Source of the DNA: Rhizosphaericola sp047606825
GTDB lineage: Bacteria; Bacteroidota; Bacteroidia; Chitinophagales; Chitinophagaceae
DNA length: 64,000 nucleotides
Assembly: GCA_047606825.1 (NCBI GenBank)
Contig: JASGDY010000007.1
Span: 5,131-69,130, forward strand
Direction of reading: 5' to 3'
The notes under the pieces are model-generated. The model did no database searches, had not been told where the DNA came from, and was given only the letters and a program-made list of their open reading frames with translations. Within the stretch, counting starts at the first letter, position 1; each line of letters begins with the position of its first letter. Positions 17,781-25,318 of this stretch are shown one piece after another. The translations under genes and the position numbers were made by a program.

Positions 17781-17820
17781 CTTACCGTCATTCCTGTCTC
17801 CGCGGGAATGACGGTAAGGT
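17781..17820. repeat. Repeat hairpin, GGAATGACGG family, copy 2
   Basis: CTTACCGTCATTCC and GGAATGACGGTAAG are perfectly complementary (14 bp) around a 10-base loop. The right arm shares 16 bases with the copy at 11570-11585. It may serve as the 3' end of the MBL-hydrolase mRNA, but there is no T-run. Confidence 0.6.
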
Positions 17821-17914
17821 GCGCCCACCTTCTTCTTCAATGCACATTTTACCCTGTGGAAGATATCTGACCGTTTTTTATTTCCTATTTTTCCCTTTTT
17901 TCTTCGCAATACCG

Positions 17915-17922
17915 TATCTTTG
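17915..17922 (+). promoter_or_regulatory. Putative -7 box, HhH protein gene
   Basis: TATCTTTG matches TAnnTTTG and lies 22 bases before ATG 17945. No good TTG is seen at the -33 position, so this is a partial match. Confidence 0.4.
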
Positions 17923-17944
17923 AGGACAGTTGATTGGCTATGCG

Positions 17945-18871
17945 ATGGAAAAAAAAGATGTAAAAAATTGGCTCTCCTTTTCCAAAAGAGAAAGAAACGC
18001 GCTGATAATGCTTATCCTCCTTATCGGTCTGTTTTTTCTTGTGCCTTATCTTTTCCCAAAAAAAGAAATCCCCAAAAACGTTGACGGCAAGACAAGCAGT
18101 ATTTCCCCCGAAATAGTGGACACGGACGCCGTCCAGTTATTTCCCTTTGACCCCAATACCATTGGGTTTGACGGTTGGAAAAAGCTAGGGCTGCGCGACA
18201 AGACCATCCAGACCATCATCCATTACCGCGAAAAGGGTGGACGTTTCCGTGTGCCGGAGGATATCCGAAAGATTTACGGTTTGCATAATGACGAGGCGGA
18301 GCGGCTGATACCCTATATCCATATTGATGCGTCAAAGCAACCCATCGTCACTTATACCAGCAGTAAGAGCAGCAAGAACCAATATAGTTTCCCGTTGGAA
18401 ATCAACAAAGCCGGAGCCGACCACTGGGCTGCCTTGCCGGGAATCTCACCTGCGCTCGCACAGCGTATCGTCCATTACCGCGATGCGATGCACGGATTCA
18501 AAAGTATCGACCAGGTCGGCAAAACGTATGGACTTTCACCCGATGTTTTCAACCAAATAAAACCTTTGCTACGGTTGATAAAAGACGAAGCAGAAGATAC
18601 CGCACCGCCTGTCGCCTATAGCGTTCTAACGGAAAAACAGGCCGTGGCCGAAATCCCGGAACGGCTGACCAAAGTGGAGAAAATCAACATCAATACCGCG
18701 TCCGAACAGGAAATCCTTGCCCAGAAACGTATTCCCAAAAGCGTCGCGAAAGCCATCGTTATCTACCGCGAGCAGCATGGCAATTACCAGCAAGTCGCCG
18801 ACATCAAAAAAATCGTTTTTGTCAATGAAGAACTATACGAGCGCGTCGCGCCTTTTTTGGTGGTGGAGTGA
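17945..18871 (+). CDS. Membrane-anchored helix-hairpin-helix (ComEA-like) protein
   Basis: A 308-residue protein with one N-terminal membrane helix (about residues 21-39, LIMLILLIGLFFLVPYLF) and three HhH repeats: about 70-125 (FDPNTIGFDGWKKLGL), 150-205 (EINKAGADHWAALPGISPAL) and 250-308 (KININTASEQEILAQKRIP). HhH domains of this type bind DNA without sequence specificity; ComEA uses them in DNA uptake. No competence gene is nearby, so the role here is open. ATG 17945 was chosen over an in-frame TTG at 17930. Confidence 0.78.
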   Translation: MEKKDVKNWLSFSKRERNALIMLILLIGLFFLVPYLFPKKEIPKNVDGKTSSISPEIVDTDAVQLFPFDPNTIGFDGWKKLGLRDKTIQTIIHYREKGGRFRVPEDIRKIYGLHNDEAERLIPYIHIDASKQPIVTYTSSKSSKNQYSFPLEINKAGADHWAALPGISPALAQRIVHYRDAMHGFKSIDQVGKTYGLSPDVFNQIKPLLRLIKDEAEDTAPPVAYSVLTEKQAVAEIPERLTKVEKININTASEQEILAQKRIPKSVAKAIVIYREQHGNYQQVADIKKIVFVNEELYERVAPFLVVE

Positions 18872-18950
18872 TTGGTATGTAAAGCTTTCTTGCATTAGGC
18901 ACCCAACGTTGGGCATTGGACATTTTTACTTTTACATTAAAAAATATTGC

Positions 18951-19994
18951 ATGAAGCATTTTATTGGAAGCACTGTTCTTTTTTTCAGTTGTTTGTTGTT
19001 TGCGATGGACCCAACCAATGCCCAACAGCCCGATACGTTGTCCGGCAAAAAATATGTGTTGCTGATACACGGTGGCGCGGGGACTATCAACCGAAAAAAC
19101 TTGACACCTGAAAAAGAGGCCGCCTATAAAGACGGACTGCTCAAAGCCCTACAGGCCGGTTACGCCAAAATCCAAACCGGCGCGACCAGCATCGATGCGG
19201 TACAGGCCGCCATCAACGTATTGGAAGACAATCCGTTGTTCAACGCGGGGAAAGGTGCTGTGTTTACCCACGACGGCAAAAACGAGATGGACGCGTCCAT
19301 CATGAACGGGAAAACGCTGGAAGCGGGTGCGGTTGCCGGTGTCACCGTCATCAAAAATCCCATTAATGCGGCACGTGCCGTCATGGAAAAAACCGAACAC
19401 GTGATGCTGGTAGGCAAAGGCGCGGAGGTTTTTGCCAGGGAAGTGGGACTGGAAATCGTGGACCCGTCTTATTTCTGGACGCAGGACCGATGGAACGGAC
19501 TACAAAAAGCATTGAAACAGGATTCCGCCAAAGCTGCCCAAAACGGAAAGCTCGGTCGGTCGGGCATCCAGAACCGCGACGACAAATTTGGGACGGTGGG
19601 CTGTGTCGCGCTGGACAATCAGGGCAACCTCGCGGCCGGTACTTCCACCGGAGGCATGACCGACAAAAAATATGGACGCGTTGGCGACAGTCCGATTATC
19701 GGTGCCGGCACTTATGCCAACAACCAGACCGCGGCGGTAAGCTGTACGGGTTGGGGCGAATTTTACATCCGCACGGCAGTCGCACACACGATTTCCGACT
19801 TGATGGAATTTAAGGGTGACAACGTGCGCGATGCGGCAAGAACCGCGCTGGAACGTATGGCGGCACTCGGTGGCGACGGTGGCATCATCGCCATTGACAA
19901 GGACGGACATATTGCGACGCCGTTCAACACGGACGGCATGTATCGCGGTGCCGTTACCGCCGACGGAAAGTTTGAAATAGCGATTTTTAAATAA
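18951..19994 (+). CDS. Isoaspartyl peptidase/L-asparaginase, secreted
   Basis: An N-terminal-nucleophile hydrolase of 347 residues. The signal peptide ends near residue 25 (TNAQQ), placing the enzyme in the periplasm. It should split itself before Thr215 in KFGTVGCVAL to free the catalytic threonine; the following GNLAAGTSTGGMTDKKYGR and GAGTYANN are standard substrate-site sequences. The reaction is hydrolysis of isoaspartyl dipeptides and/or asparagine. ATG 18951 starts the signal peptide; in-frame sequence upstream overlaps the HhH gene and is not protein-like. It stands about 80 bases after that gene. Confidence 0.93.
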   Translation: MKHFIGSTVLFFSCLLFAMDPTNAQQPDTLSGKKYVLLIHGGAGTINRKNLTPEKEAAYKDGLLKALQAGYAKIQTGATSIDAVQAAINVLEDNPLFNAGKGAVFTHDGKNEMDASIMNGKTLEAGAVAGVTVIKNPINAARAVMEKTEHVMLVGKGAEVFAREVGLEIVDPSYFWTQDRWNGLQKALKQDSAKAAQNGKLGRSGIQNRDDKFGTVGCVALDNQGNLAAGTSTGGMTDKKYGRVGDSPIIGAGTYANNQTAAVSCTGWGEFYIRTAVAHTISDLMEFKGDNVRDAARTALERMAALGGDGGIIAIDKDGHIATPFNTDGMYRGAVTADGKFEIAIFK

Positions 19995-20025
19995 AATAAG
20001 CAACGACATATTTACCGACAAGGTT

Positions 20026-20033
20026 TAATTTTG
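20026..20033 (+). promoter_or_regulatory. Putative -7 box, DUF6580 gene
   Basis: TAATTTTG matches TAnnTTTG and ends 17 bases before ATG 20051. The -33 element is not convincing. Confidence 0.4.
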
Positions 20034-20050
20034 CACCAAACGCGTATAGC

Positions 20051-20608
20051 ATGAACAAGAACGTTTCCCTTATATTGGCATTTGTATTGTTGTTGGTGGT
20101 TTCAGCGGTGTACCGCGTGGTGCCGGGCCGTCCGCCGGGATTTGCACCCCAATATTCGATGGCGGTATTTGGTGGCGCCGTATTCCTGAAAGACAAAAAA
20201 TGGGCGTTTGTACTGCCAGTCGTATCCTTGTTTATTTCCGACCTTTTGTATCAATTGCTGTTTAAGTTGGGCGTTTCTACGATACCTGGATTCTATGACG
20301 GCCTGTTGGTCAACTATATTATTTTTGCTTCCGTCACTTTTTTTGGCTTTTTACTGAAAAAATGGAACGTGTGGAATATCGCGGTCGTTTCCGTGTTGGC
20401 AGCGACCTATTATTTTATCCTTTCCAACTTTGCGATGTGGTTGTTTTCCGGCTTTTATCCGCGGACGATGGACGGACTGAAAGCTTGTTACGTCGCCGCC
20501 ATTCCTTTTTATAAAAATAGTGTTGCCGCCTCACTGGTGTTTTCCGCGTTGCTGTTTGGCGGTTATTATTTAGTAAAACAAAAAAGTGCGAAGGCAATGG
20601 TGGAATAA
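20051..20608 (+). CDS. DUF6580 integral membrane protein
   Basis: A 185-residue protein with about five membrane helices (near residues 6-22, 50-70, 88-105, 112-132 and 157-175). The conserved signature is the PQYSMAVFGGAVFLKDKKWA block followed by VSLFISDLLYQLLF and the late FYPRTMDGLKACYVAAIPFY. These belong to DUF6580, a family resembling ECF-transporter substrate-binding components or QueT-like proteins; the ligand is unknown. It is a single gene with its own terminator. Confidence 0.8.
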   Translation: MNKNVSLILAFVLLLVVSAVYRVVPGRPPGFAPQYSMAVFGGAVFLKDKKWAFVLPVVSLFISDLLYQLLFKLGVSTIPGFYDGLLVNYIIFASVTFFGFLLKKWNVWNIAVVSVLAATYYFILSNFAMWLFSGFYPRTMDGLKACYVAAIPFYKNSVAASLVFSALLFGGYYLVKQKSAKAMVE

Positions 20609-20613
20609 GTCAA

Positions 20614-20674
20614 AAAGCCTTCGGCCTTTTGAATGTTTGAACCATATAAAACGCTTCCGAATCGGAAGCGTTTT
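20614..20674 (+). terminator. Two tandem terminator hairpins
   Basis: The first hairpin is AAAAAGCC/GGCCTTTT around TTC, six bases past the DUF6580 stop. The second (20648-20674) is a perfect 13-bp stem, AAAACGCTTCCGA/TCGGAAGCGTTTT, followed by ATTATAT. The second also suits termination of the leftward small gene at 20693. Confidence 0.75.
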
Positions 20675-20692
20675 ATTATATAACAGGACAAA

Positions 20693-20845
20693 TTATCGTT
20701 GGTTGACAAGTACCTTCTGATGAAGTTTGTCGTATTGATACGCGTTTTTCCCCATTGTGTAACAGATTTGCAATAGGAGATACACGCCTATCGCAATACC
20801 GTAACAAAGGGGTTTGGATATTTTTTCAAATCTCTTGTTCTCCAT
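20693..20845 (-). CDS. 50-residue single-pass membrane peptide
   Basis: A short gene on the minus strand encoding MENKRFEKISKPLCYGIAIG followed by VYLLLQICYT and a hydrophilic tail ending QKVLVNQR. One membrane helix spans about residues 13-30, with positive N-terminal residues. Support comes from an exact TATATTTG box just upstream (20864-20857), a clean stop and a bidirectional terminator right after it. No family is recognised. It lies between RNase HI and the DUF6580 gene. Confidence 0.6.
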   Translation of the reverse strand: MENKRFEKISKPLCYGIAIGVYLLLQICYTMGKNAYQYDKLHQKVLVNQR

Positions 20846-20856
20846 ATATAGGAATA

Positions 20857-20864
20857 CAAATATA
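20857..20864 (-). promoter_or_regulatory. -7 box for the small membrane peptide gene
   Basis: The minus strand reads TATATTTG, matching TAnnTTTG, 11 bases before ATG 20845, so any leader would be only a few bases long. Confidence 0.5.
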
Positions 20865-20913
20865 CAATATATATTGAACTGTTTCTATATTTAATATTTG
20901 TTGGGAATCAATG

Positions 20914-21378
20914 TTACAATCCACGCTCAAACCCCTCGTCCACCAACAGGTCTTTCCCGTCCGCGGCGGATGTTGCAAGCTCGTCGCAGCGGTTGTTGTA
21001 GGGATTGTCCGCATGGCCTTTGACCCAGTTGAACTGTATCTGGAACGGCGCGGCCGCCTTGGCGTAACGTAACCAGAGGTCTTTGTTCTTCTTGCCGCCC
21101 GCAAAATCGGTTTTAATCCATTTGTCCAGCCATTTTTTGGTGATGCTGTCCACGAGGTATTTGCTGTCTGTAAAGACAACAATCTGAATGTCGTTTCGTT
21201 TCAGGGATTCCAGCGCGACGATGAGCGCCAACAGCTCCATTCGGTTGTTGGTTGTCTTCCGGAAACCCTGTGAGATTTCTTTCTTCTTGTCACCCCACAA
21301 TAGGATGATACCGTAGCCTCCGGGACCGGGATTGCCACGTGAACTGCCGTCGGTGTAGATGATGATTTGTGAAGGCAT
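20914..21378 (-). CDS. rnhA: Ribonuclease HI
   Basis: Cuts the RNA strand of RNA-DNA hybrids, removing R-loops and primers. The 154-residue protein carries the four catalytic carboxylates: Asp10 (YTDGS), Glu48 (NRMELLAL), Asp71 (VFTDSKYLV) and Asp132 (RCDELA), plus the basic-protrusion region KKWLDKWIKTDFAGGKKNKD and the flexible-loop histidine His122 (WVKGHADN). I placed the start at ATG 21378, which gives the family's usual N-terminus; an in-frame ATG at 21429 would add 17 residues. Confidence 0.93.
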   Translation of the reverse strand: MPSQIIIYTDGSSRGNPGPGGYGIILLWGDKKKEISQGFRKTTNNRMELLALIVALESLKRNDIQIVVFTDSKYLVDSITKKWLDKWIKTDFAGGKKNKDLWLRYAKAAAPFQIQFNWVKGHADNPYNNRCDELATSAADGKDLLVDEGFERGL

Positions 21379-21460
21379 GAGTTGAATTGAGAATGGCTTG
21401 TTACGTAATTGCAAGATTGTTTTCATCACGTCGTCCGTCCCATAGGGACAAGACGTTTAG

Positions 21461-21703
21461 TTACTTCTCCTCAAATTGATAAAACAACAGGTAATTTCGG
21501 ACGATTTTTAAACGTACATTTTTCTCAAAATCTGTTTTCCTGCCGATTGTAGGACGCTCGGCAATCTTTTTGACAGCTTCATTGAAAAGGTTATTCAACT
21601 TGATGCTATATGTTTTGGATTGGTTTCTGTTTATCCAATATTCAATGATTTCTTTTCTTTCGGCGTTGGCTTTTTCTGTCCAATTTATTTTTCGTTTAGC
21701 CAT
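21461..21703 (-). CDS. RelE/ParE-family toxin
   Basis: The 80-residue protein has the compact ParE/RelE fold pattern: WTEKANAERKEIIEYWINRN, a helix pair, IAERPTIGRK, then KNVRLKIVRNYLLFYQF. Family members either poison gyrase (ParE) or cut mRNA (RelE); which applies cannot be read here. Its first 19 bases overlap the antitoxin gene just upstream, a common layout for such modules. The protein ends shortly after YQFEEK, slightly short of the usual 95 residues. Confidence 0.8.
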   Translation of the reverse strand: MAKRKINWTEKANAERKEIIEYWINRNQSKTYSIKLNNLFNEAVKKIAERPTIGRKTDFEKNVRLKIVRNYLLFYQFEEK

Positions 21704-21909
21704 TGCTCGATTTCATTGTTTGCAATGTTTTCACTCATAAGTTTGTCATTTTTAGCTTCTGTGAGCCTTTGTCTTTGGGCTTCGCTTAATTGATAGACAC
21801 GGTCATCCATTTCAAAATCAAGAAGTTTTTGAATTTCCTCAATGATATAAGATTCTTTGAGGTTGGCTATCTTATTGATAAGATCCAATTTTAACTCTGC
21901 GGTATTCAT
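21685..21909 (-). CDS. Antitoxin partner of the ParE-like toxin
   Basis: A 74-residue, largely helical acidic protein (NKIANLKESYIIEEIQKLLD then YQLSEAQRQRLTEAKND). It overlaps the toxin gene by 19 bases and precedes it, as expected for an antitoxin that also represses the pair. The sequence resembles short Bacteroidota antitoxins of the addiction-module type with no clear DNA-binding fold. A TAAATTTG box lies 7 bases before its ATG. Confidence 0.75.
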   Translation of the reverse strand: MNTAELKLDLINKIANLKESYIIEEIQKLLDFEMDDRVYQLSEAQRQRLTEAKNDKLMSENIANNEIEQWLNEK

Positions 21910-21916
21910 TTGATTT

Positions 21917-21924
21917 CAAATTTA
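21917..21924 (-). promoter_or_regulatory. -7 box for the toxin-antitoxin pair
   Basis: The minus strand reads TAAATTTG (TAnnTTTG) ending 7 bases before the antitoxin ATG at 21909, which would give an mRNA with almost no leader. Confidence 0.45.
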
Positions 21925-21948
21925 CGAGATTTATTCGAACATAATATC

Positions 21949-22878
21949 TTATATCTTCAAACCCGCAATCGACTTATCAATCGCCGCTTTTGTTTCCGCG
22001 TCGGAAAGGTTTTGTGGGACAAATTTTTCGCCGATGACGGTTTCGTAGAGTTCGATATAGCGTTGACTGATTTCATTCACTTTTTCGTTGGTCATTTCTG
22101 GGACAGTCTGTCCTTCCTTGCCCATGAAGTTGTTGGCAATCAACCATTCACGTACAAATTCCTTGCTGAGTTGTTTCTGGTGTTCGCCTTTTGCCTGTCT
22201 TTCCTCAAAACCCTCTTTATAGAAATAGCGCGAAGAATCTGGCGTGTGTATTTCGTCCATCAATACAACTTCGCCATCCAATATGCCAAACTCATATTTT
22301 GTATCGACCAGTATCAGTCCCCGCTTGGCGGCGAGTTCCTGTCCACGTGAAAAAAGTTTTTGGGTGTAGTCCGCCACTTTTTCCCACTGCGCTTCGGTCA
22401 TCAGCCCTTGTACGATGATTTCGTCGCGGGAAATGTCCTCGTCGTGTCCGGCGGCCGCCTTGGTCGATGGCGTGATGATGGGCGAGGGGAAAAAGTCGTT
22501 TTCCTTCAGACCCGCCGGAAGCGCGACGCCGCAAAGGGTGCGCTTCCCTTCCTTGTAGGTGCGCCATGCATGTCCGGTCAGATTGCCACGGATGACCATT
22601 TCGACCTTCAGCGGTTCGCATCGTTTGCCGACGGAGACGTTGGGTGCTGGCGTGTCGAGCAGCCAGTTGGGACAGAGGTCCTTGGTGGCGTTGAGCATAT
22701 ATTTGGCTATCTGGTTGAGTACCTGTCCCTTATAAGGTATCGGACGCGGCAGGATGACGTCAAAAGCCGATATGCGGTCGCTGGCAACCATGACCAATAG
22801 GTTGTAGTTGATGGTATATACGTCCCGCACTTTGCCTTGGTAAAAGGCGGTCTGTCCTGCAAATTGAAACTGTGGCAT
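21949..22878 (-). CDS. purC: Phosphoribosylaminoimidazole-succinocarboxamide synthase
   Basis: Joins CAIR and aspartate with ATP to form SAICAR in purine synthesis. The 309-residue protein has the family's N-terminal YQGKVRDVY motif, ASDRISAFDVILPRPIPYKG, the EMVIRGNLTGHAW substrate region and the long eukaryote/Bacteroidota-type C-terminus (LILVDTKYEFG, MDEIHTPDSSRYF). I chose ATG 22878 (MPQFQFAG); an in-frame ATG ten codons upstream adds only a hydrophobic stretch. No other pur gene is adjacent. Confidence 0.96.
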   Translation of the reverse strand: MPQFQFAGQTAFYQGKVRDVYTINYNLLVMVASDRISAFDVILPRPIPYKGQVLNQIAKYMLNATKDLCPNWLLDTPAPNVSVGKRCEPLKVEMVIRGNLTGHAWRTYKEGKRTLCGVALPAGLKENDFFPSPIITPSTKAAAGHDEDISRDEIIVQGLMTEAQWEKVADYTQKLFSRGQELAAKRGLILVDTKYEFGILDGEVVLMDEIHTPDSSRYFYKEGFEERQAKGEHQKQLSKEFVREWLIANNFMGKEGQTVPEMTNEKVNEISQRYIELYETVIGEKFVPQNLSDAETKAAIDKSIAGLKI

Positions 22879-23278
22879 GATAAGTAAAAAGTCAAAATTA
22901 AAAAACAAAAAACACTGTCCGTGCTATCTTTCAAGCGTTGGGCAAAGTACGGAAATCGCTGCGGGAAAAACAAAATAAGGCGGGCGGTAGAGGTGTGGGG
23001 CGTCTTCATAATGGTCGGCACTTGTAGCGACATGGCTGTCCGTCTACTGCTTCCATTTTCAATCCTCCATTTGAAATCCACATTTTTTCGTACTTATGCA
23101 CATCAATGCACATCGAAATCCAAGACTATTCCTATAAACTATTGATAATCAACTTTCTTATTTTTCTAAGCATGTTCATAGCTGTGGATAAATTCACTTT
23201 GAAATAATTTGGTCTAAAAGTGGGAAAAAGTGTTATTTTGTGGTAGGAAATAGCAAGAATGTTGTTTCCGTTACATAG
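22879..23278. other. Divergent intergenic region purC / mraZ
   Basis: 400 bases holding the purC promoter on one side and the dcw-cluster promoter on the other. Before mraZ it is AT-rich; TTATTTTG at 23233-23240 is close to, but one spacer base off, the TAnnTTTG box. A perfect DnaA-box sequence lies at 23183-23191. Confidence 0.5.
23183..23191 (-). promoter_or_regulatory. DnaA-box sequence upstream of mraZ
   Basis: TGTGGATAA on the plus strand is TTATCCACA on the minus strand, the exact high-affinity DnaA box. It is 88 bases before the mraZ start. I see no second box, so this is not an origin; a single 9-mer may also be chance. Confidence 0.4.
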
Positions 23279-23746
23279 ATGATCGGATTTTTGGGCGAAT
23301 ATGAAGTCACGTTGGACGCCAAAGGGCGTTTTCTCCTACCGGCTGGGTTTAAAAAACAGTTGGAAGAGAGCGACGTGCGCTTTGTCGTTAACCGTGGTTT
23401 TGAAAAATGCCTCAGCCTCTATCCGGAAAAAAGCTGGCAACCTATCTTCGAAAAAGTCAGCAAACTGAACGATTTTGACCCGAAAGTACGCCAGTTCCGC
23501 CGACAGTTCCTTGGCGGTGCGACCGTCACGGAAACCGATTCCGCCGGACGCATCCTGATTCCTCCCACCTTGCGCGAGTTCGCTGGCCTTACCAAGAACA
23601 TCATATTGGCATCCGCTGTTGACAAAATCGAAATCTGGGATGCCGATACCTATAAGAATCTCTACGACAATTTCTCACCTGAACTTTTCAGTGACCTGGC
23701 AAGCGAGGTCATGTCGGGCGATACAAACCCCAAGGAAGGTGCGTAA
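23279..23746 (+). CDS. mraZ: Division/cell wall cluster transcriptional regulator MraZ
   Basis: A 155-residue DNA-binding protein made of two SpoVT/AbrB-like halves: FLGEYEVTLDAKGRFLLPAG near residue 4 and TVTETDSAGRILIPPTLREF near residue 82. In other bacteria MraZ binds repeats ahead of its own gene and controls the dcw cluster. It is the first gene of a 16-kb unidirectional cluster, and its stop overlaps the next start by one base (TAATG). Confidence 0.95.
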   Translation: MIGFLGEYEVTLDAKGRFLLPAGFKKQLEESDVRFVVNRGFEKCLSLYPEKSWQPIFEKVSKLNDFDPKVRQFRRQFLGGATVTETDSAGRILIPPTLREFAGLTKNIILASAVDKIEIWDADTYKNLYDNFSPELFSDLASEVMSGDTNPKEGA

Positions 23747-24675
23747 TGCCAGGGAAACAGATACAGCAACATGGAAACGATTACCACGTTCCGGTGCTCT
23801 TTGAAGAAACGTTGGATTTGCTGGACATCAAGCCGGACGGCGTGTACGTGGACTGCACGTTTGGTGGCGGCGGTCACAGCCGTGGGATATTGCAGCGGCT
23901 GGGGGACAAAGGTGCTTTGGTGGCGTTTGACCAAGACGTAGATGCCCGAAAGAACCTGCCCGACGACAAGCGCGTGCTTTTCGTTCCGGAAAATTTTCGG
24001 TATCTGCAACGCTTCCTGCGGCTGCACGGCTATGACAAAGTGGACGGCGTATTGGCGGATCTGGGCGTGAGCAGCCACCAGTTTGACGAGGGCGAGCGCG
24101 GTTTTTCCATTCGTTTCGACGGTCCTCTGGACATGCGGATGAACCAGAACCAACCCGTCAAGGCCGACGGAATATTGCGCCGCTACGATGCGGACCAGTT
24201 GCAAAACATTTTCAGCCAATACGGGGAAGTCACCAACGCCAGAACCTTGGCGCGGCATATCGTACAGGCGCGCGACAAGGCGCAGCTGCACACGATTGAG
24301 GATTTCAGAAATCTGTTGCAACCCGTCGTCATGGGCAATCCCAACAAATATCTGGCGCAGGTGTTCCAGGCACTGCGTATCGAGGTCAACGACGAGATGG
24401 GCGCGTTGCGGGAAATGTTGCAACAGATTCCGGAGGTATTGGACATCGGTGGAAGAGCGGCTATCATTACGTTTCATTCGCTGGAGGACAGAATGGCAAA
24501 GACATTTTTCAAGGAAGAAACTTTGGAAAAGAAGATAGAAAATCCTTTTGTCCAGGAAACGACAACAAAAAAACTGAGGGTCATTACCAAAAAACCGGTC
24601 GTGCCGTCAGCTACGGAACAAAAACAAAATACAAGAAGCCGGAGCGCCAAACTCAGGGTCGCCGAGCGCATATAA
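23746..24675 (+). CDS. rsmH: 16S rRNA (cytosine-1402-N4) methyltransferase
   Basis: Methylates N4 of C1402 in 16S rRNA using S-adenosylmethionine. The 309-residue protein starts HVPVLFEETLDLLDIKPDGV and shows the SAM site VDCTFGGGGHSRGIL, VDGVLADLGVSSHQFD, the RGFSIRFDGPLDMRM signature and FQALRIEVNDEM. It overlaps mraZ by one base and is followed within two bases by ftsL, so translation is coupled. Confidence 0.96.
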   Translation: MPGKQIQQHGNDYHVPVLFEETLDLLDIKPDGVYVDCTFGGGGHSRGILQRLGDKGALVAFDQDVDARKNLPDDKRVLFVPENFRYLQRFLRLHGYDKVDGVLADLGVSSHQFDEGERGFSIRFDGPLDMRMNQNQPVKADGILRRYDADQLQNIFSQYGEVTNARTLARHIVQARDKAQLHTIEDFRNLLQPVVMGNPNKYLAQVFQALRIEVNDEMGALREMLQQIPEVLDIGGRAAIITFHSLEDRMAKTFFKEETLEKKIENPFVQETTTKKLRVITKKPVVPSATEQKQNTRSRSAKLRVAERI

Positions 24676-24677
24676 AA

Positions 24678-25016
24678 ATGGAAAAAACCGAAGTAAAAGA
24701 TACGAAAAAAAACAGGCCGTTGGGTACTTTGAAGCGGTATGTCAGCTACCAATGGATAGCGGACAATATTGGCTTTTTCCTGTTTTTGGCCGTATTGGCG
24801 GTGGTGTACATCGCGAACGGACATCGGGCAGACAAGATGTTGCGCGATATCAACGCAGCATCTTCGCAAATCAAGGATTTGCAGTTTGAATACAAAACGC
24901 TGAAAAGCGAGCTGATGTTCCAAAGCCGCGAATCACAAATCATCAAGGCCGTGGCACCCATGGGAATCAAGATGAGCAGCGAACCTCCGATGAAGATTAG
25001 ATTATTAAAAAAGTAA
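24678..25016 (+). CDS. ftsL: Cell division protein FtsL-like
   Basis: A 112-residue bitopic protein: about 30 cytoplasmic residues, one membrane helix (about 31-47, IGFFLFLAVLAVVYIAN), then a periplasmic coiled-coil (KMLRDINAASSQIKDLQFEY). Position between rsmH and the division transpeptidase, size and topology fit FtsL, which bridges FtsQ/DivIB and FtsB/W/I in the divisome. Sequence identity in this family is low, so the name rests mainly on place and shape. Confidence 0.85.
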   Translation: MEKTEVKDTKKNRPLGTLKRYVSYQWIADNIGFFLFLAVLAVVYIANGHRADKMLRDINAASSQIKDLQFEYKTLKSELMFQSRESQIIKAVAPMGIKMSSEPPMKIRLLKK

Positions 25017-25318
25017 TTGGATAATGAAAGCATTTAAGCAATTTTTGAAAAATTAAACTGGTGTTTTTTAGTGTAAAAAACAATAAATCCGATTCTTTTT
25101 ATAACTCTACTTTAGGTGGAATAAAAAATGTGCAACGCTATTCGGTAAGGTCTTCAACTTCTTCATTGTATGTTTTTATGCAGCGTACAGTATATTTAAA
25201 AAAAGTGTAAATAACTTAAATAATAAAATATAGTATAAGGATTTGGCAATTCGGCAGTTTGATAATTTAATAATGCTGATTATCAAATTGCCAAATCTTC
25301 AAATCATCAAATCAAAAA
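25017..25318. other. 302-bp spacer inside the dcw cluster
   Basis: AT-rich gap between ftsL and the transpeptidase gene, by far the longest in the cluster. The first two thirds contain nothing recognisable; the last 80 bases hold a hairpin repeat (25240-25297) and short ATCAAATC repeats. Confidence 0.5.
25240..25297. repeat. Hairpin of the GATTTGGCAATT type
   Basis: ATTATCAAATTGCCAAATC (25279-25297) pairs with GATTTGGCAATT plus TTTGATAAT (25240-25251 and 25258-25266), with a six-base CGGCAG insert in the left arm. Related AT-rich palindromes are common between genes in this phylum. It lies about 20 bases before the transpeptidase start and could affect its translation. Confidence 0.55.

Noticed and set aside
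18890..18920. Palindrome CCAACGTTGG before the asparaginase gene as an operator
   Set aside because: Only 10 bases and no second copy or regulator nearby; likely chance.
23160..23280. Replication origin near the DnaA box
   Set aside because: Only one 9-mer is present and no dnaA, dnaN or box cluster occurs nearby.
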